64,000 nt of DNA, taken from Gottschalkia purinilytica. Lineage in GTDB: Bacteria; Bacillota; Clostridia; Tissierellales; Gottschalkiaceae. The DNA is taken from assembly GCF_001190785.1 (NCBI RefSeq), contig NZ_LGSS01000004.1, positions 180,798-244,797 of the forward strand, read 5' to 3'. Both the position numbers and the translations under genes were made by a program. The notes under the pieces were generated by a model. It searched no databases, had not been told where the DNA came from, and saw only the letters and a program-made list of their open reading frames with translations. Below, piece by piece: positions 1 to 6,523 of the stretch (its first letter is position 1; every line of letters begins with the position of its first letter).

Positions 1-692
1 TCACAACTAAAGTTTTGAGAATTAAAGCTAAATAATAAGCTTAAAAGTTCAAAGTTAATATCTTCTACAGATAAATTCGTCTCACAAATATAAGATGATA
101 TTTTATAAATAAGTTCTATTGAATATTTATTTTCAATTTCATAGAAATGAATCATATTCTTAAAAATATTTTCATGGCTTGTATTTACTTTTTTTAATGA
201 GAGAAAGTATTGTTGAATTTCGTTTTGCCTTTCCCGAAACTGTTTGTTAGTATAATTTTTATTTGAACAGACTCTTTTGCTTATGATGTCATCAAGCAAT
301 TGATATTTTTGCATATTTTCCAGTTGTATAAATTTAAATGAGTTAATTTTGTATCCTTCTAATCTGTTGTTTATCGTTTTCATATTAGGTGAATTTAGAT
401 CTTCAATATCACTAACATTAATTTTTAGAGATAATTCCGACTTTAAAATCTCTTTATAATATCTTACATACTGTTTTCTTCTTTTATAAGACTGATATTC
501 ACTTTCTTTGCAAGATGCAAGTAACCATGATGATAGTGATTTTATTTCATCATTTTTATAATATACATCTTTTAGTATTTCAAAAATAACCTGATTAACA
601 AAATCTTTAAATTCTAACTTTCCTGCAAAACAATATTTAAATATTTTCTCGTCTATTTCATCAATGACTAATTTTTTTAATTTCTCGTACAT
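1..692 (-). CDS. hypothetical protein, 3' part beyond window edge
   Basis: An open frame starts at ATG 692, just after a strong GGGAGG ribosome site, and stays open for 230 codons to the left edge without a stop, so the protein is C-terminally incomplete here. It is rich in Lys, Glu, Tyr, Phe and Ile and looks mostly helical, with no signal peptide or membrane segment. I do not recognise a family. It belongs to the accessory island and is probably transcribed from a promoter near 725-755, where TTGCAA is followed by AT-rich -10-like sequence. A defence or phage-type protein is possible from context only. Confidence 0.7.
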   Translation of the reverse strand, partial: MYEKLKKLVIDEIDEKIFKYCFAGKLEFKDFVNQVIFEILKDVYYKNDEIKSLSSWLLASCKESEYQSYKRRKQYVRYYKEILKSELSLKINVSDIEDLNSPNMKTINNRLEGYKINSFKFIQLENMQKYQLLDDIISKRVCSNKNYTNKQFRERQNEIQQYFLSLKKVNTSHENIFKNMIHFYEIENKYSIELIYKISSYICETNLSVEDINFELLSLLFSFNSQNFSC

Positions 693-1074
693 TAAATTTC
701 CTCCCACAGGTATTCAAGGAAATAACTATTATTATATTATTTATTTTCGTTGCAACAGGACTACAATTTCTGTATGCCTTGTGGCTACAAAAATGATGCT
801 ACTTTGGACCTGGTGGTGCCTTGGCGGAAAGGTAAATTTCTGAAATAGTCGACTATACAGGCTGTTTTTTTCATTGCTTTATACCTATTTTTACTTTTCA
901 ATTTGATCTAATTGTAAGAAACAAAACCTTCAAAAACGTTTTAATCTATTGAAGGCTTTATTCGATACAATCGTATTAAATCTATTCATTATACATAAGG
1001 ATCGTTCAGTATTTCTTTGCCAGAACTTTCATCTTATAACAAATCCTTTAGATATGATGCCAAAGCATCAAAGC
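693..1074. other. intergenic region of the left island
   Basis: About 380 bases without a convincing gene. It holds the ribosome site and presumed promoter of the leftward gene, a perfect 12-bp palindrome ATAGTCGACTAT at 845-856, and a hairpin at 927-955. Nothing else is recognisable. Confidence 0.5.
922..957 (-). terminator. weak terminator-like hairpin
   Basis: CCTTCAA (927-933) pairs with TTGAAGG (949-955) around a 15-base loop. Read on the - strand it is followed by TTTTGTTT, so it could end transcripts of the SIR2-like remnant just upstream. The stem is short, so the call is weak. Confidence 0.35.
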
Positions 1075-1533
1075 TCATTCCTTTTTTGAATCCTCTGTTT
1101 CTATATATCCACAATTATTTTGAGTATTATCGAATAGTAACTCACAAGTTCTTCTTGGAAATTTTCCGAGTGCAGAATCAAAAAAGTCATTCCATACAGA
1201 ATAATGATGGGTATGTATAAATTCCTCCCACGATTGAATAACCTCATCTGCAGGCCTTATATCTATAATTTCTATTTCCTCCAGATTTCTATCATTAACT
1301 GCTCCCCATGCTTTTTTCAACATATCAATAGCTGCTTGGTCACTTTTAGGCGCACTATATCCAAAGATGGTCAACCTATATGCACTTTGCAGATACTGGC
1401 CTAATTGTTTCCAACTCATTGAAATATATGTGTTGTGATCATAATTTTTCTCTCTAATGGGATATAACAATTGTACTCTTTTTAGCATTCGCTCACACTT
1501 AGAGCAAATAGCATAAGGGCTACCCAATACCAC
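1075..1533 (-). pseudogene. 5'-truncated remnant resembling the C-terminal half of a SIR2-like domain protein
   Basis: The 152 codons contain a CSKC zinc-ribbon-like pair, then LLYPIREKNY and LTIFGYSAPKSD, an arrangement I associate with the end of SIR2-like (SIR2_2-type) domains in uncharacterised or defence proteins. The nucleotide-binding N-terminal half is missing. The only near start is GTG 1533, one base from a G-run that would have to be the ribosome site. The same frame stays open about 16 more codons upstream to a stop at 1582-1584 without a good start, which points to a truncated gene. The gene could still be translated. The family call comes from motif memory, so it is moderate. 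Its place beside a restriction-modification system fits a decayed defence island. Confidence 0.5.
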
Positions 1534-1646
1534 TCCCCCCTTACCTATATGAAAATAGCATCTTAAGGAGTTTCCATTATTTCATAGGTAAATTATAGCA
1601 TAAATTATCGCTATCTCAATATTTATTTTACATTCGTGAATTTTTA

Positions 1647-1675
1647 TTGTGCCATCACTAATTTTGTGATACACT
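1647..1675 (+). promoter_or_regulatory. promoter with internal operator for the Xre gene
   Basis: A -35 TTGTGC (1647-1652) is separated by exactly 17 bases from a -10 TACACT (1670-1675). The spacer contains an inverted repeat ATCAC-N7-GTGAT (1654-1670), placed as an autorepressor site would be for the Xre protein encoded 30 bases downstream. Confidence 0.6.
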
Positions 1676-1704
1676 TCATTTTATAACTAAGGCGAGGTGA
1701 TAAT

Positions 1705-1914
1705 ATGTCCATAAGTTATAAAAAACTATGGAAACTTCTTATAGACAGGGACATGAAAAAGAAAGACTTAAGAGAAACAGCTGGTATTAGTACAGCTTCA
1801 ATGGCTAAACTCGGAAAAAACGAAAATGTTAATACCGAAATTTTAGTAAAAGTATGTAATGCTCTTAACTGCAACATTTCAGATATTATGGAAATTGTTG
1901 ATGATGATAATTAA
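1705..1914 (+). CDS. small Xre-family HTH regulator
   Basis: A 69-residue Cro/C1-type helix-turn-helix protein that is little more than the DNA-binding domain. Residues 19-37, with TAGISTASMAKLGKN, form the turn and recognition helix, followed by LVKVCNALNCNISDIMEI, which is typical of these small repressors. It starts at ATG after GGCGAGGTGATAAT. It lies upstream of, and on the same strand as, a 44-codon ORF and the putative restriction endonuclease. The inverted repeat inside its own promoter suggests autorepression. Control of the downstream restriction gene is likely but inferred. Confidence 0.85.
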   Translation: MSISYKKLWKLLIDRDMKKKDLRETAGISTASMAKLGKNENVNTEILVKVCNALNCNISDIMEIVDDDN

Positions 1915-2024
1915 TTTGTAATAGAACATTGGCTCCCACTATTCCAATTAACCAGCCAATTCCATGGTCAATTTATGATCATTGAATATGTATATTACTG
2001 ATTCGGTTATAACATCGCAAAATC

Positions 2025-2046
2025 GATACTACATAGATACTACATA
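2025..2046 (+). repeat. tandem 11-bp direct repeat upstream of restriction gene
   Basis: GATACTACATA occurs twice back to back (2025-2035 and 2036-2046). An 11-bp period is close to one DNA turn, so a protein could bind both copies on one face of the helix. It lies between the Xre gene and the restriction operon and is a candidate operator; this is inference from spacing. Confidence 0.5.
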
Positions 2047-2123
2047 GAATTTGGTACATGGCACATTTGTAATGGGCAACAAAGACTTCAAATTGTAATC
2101 TATCAAAATAGAAAGGAGATTCA

Positions 2124-2258
2124 ATGAATATGATTAATTATCTTAGTGTAATTAGTGGAACTTGCTGCAATAGATTAATAGCTACAACACATCTGATTCA
2201 TTCAAGTAAGCAGCGGAGAAAATTGATTGTAGACTTAATGAAAGAGAGGAGGAAGTAA
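2124..2258 (+). CDS. 44-residue ORF translationally coupled to the endonuclease gene
   Basis: ATG 2124 follows GAAAGGAG at a good distance and opens 44 codons ending at TAA 2256-2258, one base before the ATG of the 677-residue protein. The end of this ORF (KERRK) is encoded by the AGAGGAGGA sequence that is the next gene's ribosome site, so translation of the two would be coupled. The product is small and basic at its C-terminus and matches no family I know. It may be a real small protein or a leader that tunes endonuclease expression. Confidence 0.45.
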   Translation: MNMINYLSVISGTCCNRLIATTHLIHSSKQRRKLIVDLMKERRK

Positions 2259-2259
2259 A

Positions 2260-4293
2260 ATGCAGATTCAAACATTCAAAATTCATGGAGATAATATTGT
2301 TGAATGTGAACGTATTTTTAATTTTATATCTCGTAGGATTAATATCATTGATATAAATAAACAATTTATTTCGCAAGCATCAATCCAAATAAATGTTACT
2401 TTTATTTACAATAAGTCTAAATTTCAATGGAGACTTATTTATCATCCGGGTTTTAATAAATCTAATCGTAGACGCTGGAATAATAATATTTTTGATTCAT
2501 TAAAGACAGCAGGTAGTTTTTTAGATGAAACACCAGATGCTATTATAACTCAAGTTAGCTCTGAGGAACAAAAAGAAAAAATATTGTGTGCCATTGAATT
2601 TTGTAGTGCTCTACAAGCCGGGAATCAAGCTTGGCAACGCAGTGGACGAGCATATTCAACTATTAGAACAGGTTGTCCTTATCTTTATATTGTTGATTTT
2701 GTGAAATATGAACTGGATTCCACGACAAGAAAAAGAAAAGCAATAAGGACACCAAATCCTGCTATACCTTACAGTTACATTAACAACACAAGACAAGAAA
2801 ATGTATTTGGAGCCCAAGCGTTTGTTAAATCGGAGGAATTTGATGAAAGCAATCCTTTACTAAAAAATTTTGATGAATCAATTTTCTCAGAAGACGACAT
2901 TGCAGATTATTTAATAAACTTGATGCTAGGGTATGATACTACCAAATACGAGAAATCTCTACTTGATAAAAACTTAAGAATGGTAAACTATTTCTCGATA
3001 CATACCAATGGACAATATTATTTCAAACCCGACGACTGGAAACGTATTTATAAAGGTGAAACAACTGTTATAGAGCTATCCAAGGAAAAGAAATGGGAAT
3101 TTAGCAAGAAAATTGCAGGAAAGTCTATGTCAGGAAAACTTAGTGAGTTTGTTAAATTATCAAAAAAATATGCTTACGGAATATCCTGCAAGGATTTGCC
3201 ATTTGGAATTGTTCCAGCAACTAAAAAACCTAACTTTATTAAAGAATTAATTTCACTTTATCCAATTAGTCAAAATGACGCTCAAACAATTTTAGAAGAT
3301 AATCAGGATCTTCTAATTTGCCTTATTAAAGGCTTCAAACCTAGAGGGGATGATAATCGACCTGATCGTGGCTTGCTACCGTTCTTGGCTATGCTAACGT
3401 CAGAACATGCCAGAATATTGACTTTAATTTATGGGCCTATGAACGCTACCCGTATCGAGCAGATTAAAAACAATCCAAGTGCAGTTGCACGAGTAAACGG
3501 TTTTTGGAATGTTTTTTTAGGATTAAGCGACTATCTATTACTTGATGTCCCAATACTAAATGAAAAAGGAAATGCAACACTTTTTAGAACTAATCGCACG
3601 TATAAACAACAGTGTACAGCTTTATCAGCTAAAGAGGTTATTTTTTCAGATGTTGTTTCACCTATTCCTAATAGTATACATGAAGATGATGTAGATTCTA
3701 CAATTCATATGTTGTTTACCAGTTTGCCTTCTACTAAATGTTTTGAAGGTTTATGCAATCCACCTGGAGGCGATTGGAGCGGTCTCTCTGTTATTGTCAA
3801 TCAATGTGAATATAGATGGGTATCCCTACCACGAGTTAGTGGTGAAATTAATGGAAAAAGACCAGACCATGTATTGCAACTTAACCCTTATGACGATAAT
3901 TCTATAATTTTGTCGATTGAGTCTAAGGATAGATCCTTTGATTTAGAACCTAATGTAGGAACTCAGCTAAAACAATACATTAAATATTTATCTACGTTTA
4001 TTCCCAGCTGTGAGAAAAATCTTAATGGTGACTGGTCAATTTCTAGTAGGAAAATTTCTCTTAACTCATGTAAGATTGTTTCTGTGGCTGCATTTATTGA
4101 TTCTGGATCAGAAGATTACGATCATATTCATAGATTATCTGCATGTGACTTAATATTTGCACTAAGCCCTAAAGAAATTGGCTGGAACATTAAAATTATA
4201 AACTATATGCCTGACAACTCCGTATATACACAATTAAAAGAATTAATACTATCACACCCAAACAACATAGGAATTACTTGTACTTTTTTATAA
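2260..4293 (+). CDS. putative Type II (IIS-like) restriction endonuclease with two PD-(D/E)XK-like sites
   Basis: A 677-residue protein encoded opposite two DNA methyltransferases. The C-terminal half has a clear PD-(D/E)XK nuclease signature: P535-D536, then about 17 residues on a strand ending SIESKD with E554 and K556, followed by a helix (QLKQYIKYL). The N-terminal half has a second candidate: P92-D93, then AIEFCSAL with E113, then AGNQAWQRSGRA. There the lysine position is Cys115, so the site is non-canonical. Two nuclease sites in one roughly 670-residue chain recall BsmI/Mva1269I-type Type IIS enzymes, in which each site cuts one strand; that comparison is from memory and untested. No signal peptide or membrane segment is present. 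A nuclease from another defence system is the main alternative. Confidence 0.7.
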   Translation: MQIQTFKIHGDNIVECERIFNFISRRINIIDINKQFISQASIQINVTFIYNKSKFQWRLIYHPGFNKSNRRRWNNNIFDSLKTAGSFLDETPDAIITQVSSEEQKEKILCAIEFCSALQAGNQAWQRSGRAYSTIRTGCPYLYIVDFVKYELDSTTRKRKAIRTPNPAIPYSYINNTRQENVFGAQAFVKSEEFDESNPLLKNFDESIFSEDDIADYLINLMLGYDTTKYEKSLLDKNLRMVNYFSIHTNGQYYFKPDDWKRIYKGETTVIELSKEKKWEFSKKIAGKSMSGKLSEFVKLSKKYAYGISCKDLPFGIVPATKKPNFIKELISLYPISQNDAQTILEDNQDLLICLIKGFKPRGDDNRPDRGLLPFLAMLTSEHARILTLIYGPMNATRIEQIKNNPSAVARVNGFWNVFLGLSDYLLLDVPILNEKGNATLFRTNRTYKQQCTALSAKEVIFSDVVSPIPNSIHEDDVDSTIHMLFTSLPSTKCFEGLCNPPGGDWSGLSVIVNQCEYRWVSLPRVSGEINGKRPDHVLQLNPYDDNSIILSIESKDRSFDLEPNVGTQLKQYIKYLSTFIPSCEKNLNGDWSISSRKISLNSCKIVSVAAFIDSGSEDYDHIHRLSACDLIFALSPKEIGWNIKIINYMPDNSVYTQLKELILSHPNNIGITCTFL

Positions 4294-4300
4294 GGAAAGA

Positions 4301-4329
4301 AGGCGCACTTAATAGGCGCCTCTTTTTTT
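4301..4329. terminator. terminator between convergent restriction and methylase genes
   Basis: AGGCGC (4301-4306) pairs with GCGCCT (4316-4321) around a 9-base loop and is followed by TTTTTTT on the + strand. It ends the endonuclease transcript and, less efficiently, may stop the facing methylase operon. Confidence 0.8.
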
Positions 4330-5137
4330 AATAATTTGTATACAATGATTCATAGACCGTATTGCTCTGCTTATCCATTACTTTTTTAAACGCTGATTTT
4401 CCTGCGTGTAAATAATAGTGGTTAACATATAGATTATCTGGTAGCTGCACACTATAATCCTTATTAGTAGTTTTTCCATCAAAAGACAACGCCCACTTAA
4501 CTCCGCGATTATTAAGCTCTTTTAGATAATCAAAAAACTCATCAAAATCGATTGTGGATAGATTATAATAACGGCCCTTTGTGTTAAAATACGGGGGATC
4601 AAGATAAATAAAGTCGCCTTCACTTGCTTCTTTTGTAGCCTCTTTATAATCACATGCTTTAAAGGTTACCATTTGTATACGACTCGACCAGTCTAAGATA
4701 ATCTTTCTAAGGGTTTCTGGGTTAATTCCTTTCCTTGAGTAATGTAATGAATTGTTAAATTGACCATTACTGTTAAATCGAATTAATCCATTAACACATG
4801 TACGTGATAAAAATAACAAATTATACGGAGAGAATGAACTATTAAATTCATCTCTTATTTCATAATAGACCTGATAACCTTCCTCTTGCATCCTTTCCCA
4901 TTGTTCACGATAATAATCTGCCAAACCAATAGGGTCTTTCTTGATAACATCCCATAATTTTATTAAAGGTTCACAAATATCTGAGCATATAGCGTTACTA
5001 GGATTCAAAGCATACATTATAGAACCGCCCCCTAAAAAGGGCTCGAAATATTTATTATGTTTTGGAATTTTATTAACTATTTCAAAAGCTTGACTGCGTT
5101 TGCTTCCACTCCATTTAATAACTGGCTTAATATTCAT
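4328..5137 (-). CDS. Dam-like (alpha class) adenine-specific DNA methyltransferase
   Basis: A 269-residue N6-adenine methyltransferase of the Dam/DpnM type. Motif X is KWSGSKR (residues 8-14), motif I is FEPFLGGGS (31-39), the target-recognition region follows, and catalytic motif IV is DPPY (180-183). The order X-I-TRD-IV defines the alpha class. The size is normal for Dam-like enzymes. The start overlaps the end of the upstream small Xre gene by 11 bases, with ribosome site GAGGTAGAAG. It presumably methylates one strand of the site cut by the facing endonuclease, while the beta-class enzyme treats the other strand; that pairing is inferred. The recognition sequence cannot be read from the gene. 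Confidence 0.9.
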   Translation of the reverse strand: MNIKPVIKWSGSKRSQAFEIVNKIPKHNKYFEPFLGGGSIMYALNPSNAICSDICEPLIKLWDVIKKDPIGLADYYREQWERMQEEGYQVYYEIRDEFNSSFSPYNLLFLSRTCVNGLIRFNSNGQFNNSLHYSRKGINPETLRKIILDWSSRIQMVTFKACDYKEATKEASEGDFIYLDPPYFNTKGRYYNLSTIDFDEFFDYLKELNNRGVKWALSFDGKTTNKDYSVQLPDNLYVNHYYLHAGKSAFKKVMDKQSNTVYESLYTNY

Positions 5138-5351
5138 CTTCTTCTACCTCAACAATTAATTCATTTGGATCAGCTTCTAGAAACTCTGCTAATCTAACAA
5201 ATGTAGTCTGCAACGGTGTTTTTCCATTGAGAAATTCGTATATTTTTGGTTTTGAAACCCCTGAGAGTCTTGAAAGCTCATTTATTGTTTTTATATTTTT
5301 ATCAATCATGGTTTTCCTTATCTTTTTCTCATCAGCTATATACTTTTTCAT
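5127..5351 (-). CDS. Xre-family regulator, candidate controller of the restriction-modification operon
   Basis: A 74-residue helix-turn-helix protein. INELSRLSGVSKPKIYEFLNG (residues 23-43) is the turn and recognition helix, followed by FVRLAEFLEADPNELI. Its ATG overlaps the stop of the upstream beta-class methyltransferase gene (TAATG), and its own end overlaps the next methyltransferase start, so all three are translationally coupled. Small Xre controller (C) proteins are common in restriction-modification systems, but lying between two methylase genes is less usual. The perfect inverted repeat at the operon promoter is its most likely target. Confidence 0.85.
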   Translation of the reverse strand: MKKYIADEKKIRKTMIDKNIKTINELSRLSGVSKPKIYEFLNGKTPLQTTFVRLAEFLEADPNELIVEVEEDEY

Positions 5352-6187
5352 TATTCTTCACCTTTGTTAATACTATCAAAAATATTCATTTGATTATTTA
5401 ACATAGCATGTTCCAATCTTTTATGTGCAATATCTACATAATGAGGGTCAACTTCATACCCTACATAGTTTCGACCCAGTTCCTTAGCTGCTAAACATTC
5501 ACTCCCAGCTCCTGAAAAGGGTGTTAGCATAATATCTCCTTCTCTTGATGAAAGTTGAATCATTCTTTTAAGAATCCTTAGAGGCTTTTGGGTAGGATGT
5601 TTCCCATATTCTAATTCACGTTTCTCTTTGTTATTAGATATATCCCATACAGTTCTCATCTGTTTTCCAGGCTGCTTTAAAGAATCGTAATCAAAATTAC
5701 CATTTTTAGAATATTCATAGTCAAAATAATACTCACGCTTTTTACCGCCTTTATTACACCATAATATGGTTTCGTGGCTAGCAGTTAATCGCCTACCAGC
5801 TAAATTAGGAAAGGCATTACGCTTGTACCAAATAACTTCGTTAATAATTTCTATATTAAGAAGTTGACAAACTACATTTATAATTCCAATGTTGTGATAT
5901 GTACCAAAAATCCACATAGAACCAGTTGGTTTTAGAATTCTTTGCGCTTCAGTTAGCCAAGTAATTGTAAAGGCAAAGTACTCCGATAAAGACATATTGT
6001 CCCAACTTTCCATAACCTTGTTCCAATTGCCACCCATGCCTGCAAGTTTTACACTATTATCCCATTTCCACTCGCCACCTTTTGATAAATTATAAGGCGG
6101 ATCTGCTATAATCAAATCAACTATATTGTCTTTAAGGGTTTTCATTCCTTTTAAACAATCTTGATTGATAATAATATTTAACTCCAT
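5351..6187 (-). CDS. beta-class DNA (N6-adenine or N4-cytosine) methyltransferase
   Basis: A 278-residue methyltransferase with catalytic motif IV ADPPYN near the N-terminus (D29-Y32) and the SAM-binding motif I TPFSGAGSE near the C-terminus, followed by GRNYVGYEVDPHYVDIA. This IV-to-I order is the beta class of M.MboII, M2.DpnII and RsrI relatives. An upstream ATG at 6202 lies on the ribosome site, so I place the start at 6187, where GGAGG sits eight bases before ATG. It is the first gene of a three-gene operon read from the strong promoter at 6217-6245. Two unlike methyltransferases in one system suggest an asymmetric recognition sequence. Confidence 0.9.
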   Translation of the reverse strand: MELNIIINQDCLKGMKTLKDNIVDLIIADPPYNLSKGGEWKWDNSVKLAGMGGNWNKVMESWDNMSLSEYFAFTITWLTEAQRILKPTGSMWIFGTYHNIGIINVVCQLLNIEIINEVIWYKRNAFPNLAGRRLTASHETILWCNKGGKKREYYFDYEYSKNGNFDYDSLKQPGKQMRTVWDISNNKEKRELEYGKHPTQKPLRILKRMIQLSSREGDIMLTPFSGAGSECLAAKELGRNYVGYEVDPHYVDIAHKRLEHAMLNNQMNIFDSINKGEE

Positions 6188-6216
6188 ACATTTTACCTCC
6201 ATTTAATCTTGTTGTA

Positions 6217-6245
6217 AGCATATCACTTCTTTATGTTATTGTCAA
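6217..6245 (-). promoter_or_regulatory. strong sigma-A promoter of the methylase operon
   Basis: On the - strand, TTGACA (6245-6240) and TATGCT (6222-6217) are separated by exactly 17 bases, near consensus. Transcription would begin about 20 bases before the beta-class methyltransferase ATG. The -35 box lies inside the proximal arm of the inverted repeat at 6239-6279. Confidence 0.8.
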
Positions 6246-6279
6246 TATATATTTACAAAAAAGAAATATATATTGACAA
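6239..6279. promoter_or_regulatory. perfect 16-bp inverted repeat, candidate operator
   Basis: Arm 6239-6254 (TTGTCAATATATATTT) is an exact reverse complement of 6264-6279, with a 9-base spacer. One arm contains the -35 box of the methylase promoter and the other presents a TTGACA on the opposite strand. A dimeric regulator bound here would control methylase expression. The Xre protein encoded in the operon is the first candidate; binding by a methyltransferase is also possible. Confidence 0.75.
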
Positions 6280-6523
6280 TTTTACAAAATAGGACTTTTA
6301 ATTACCTAAGGTAATGATTTTGTATCAATATTCATCTATTCTATCTCCACAACCCTACGAATTTATCTAATCTGTCAACTCAACTCTACGCACATTTTTG
6401 CAGTCGACTTGTTTCCTCAATAAATAAAAATAAGGATTTTCGAGGTTAAAAGTAACTGCCGAACAACTGGCAGAAAATCTTCCAATCTCGGAAACCCTTT
6501 ATTTATCAGTGTTTTGAATAGCC
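6280..6523. other. island/backbone junction with palindrome, hairpin and short direct repeat
   Basis: No gene is present. Features seen are a palindrome ATTACC-TAA-GGTAAT (6301-6315), AGTCGACT at 6402-6409 (also found at 847-854 near the other side of the island), an imperfect hairpin between about 6418 and 6507 whose inner stem is CTGCC/GGCAG, and a direct repeat TTATTTATCA at 6499-6508 and 6524-6533. The second copy of that repeat contains the stop codon of the rlmD-like gene. An attachment-site relic is possible but not shown. Confidence 0.4.
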
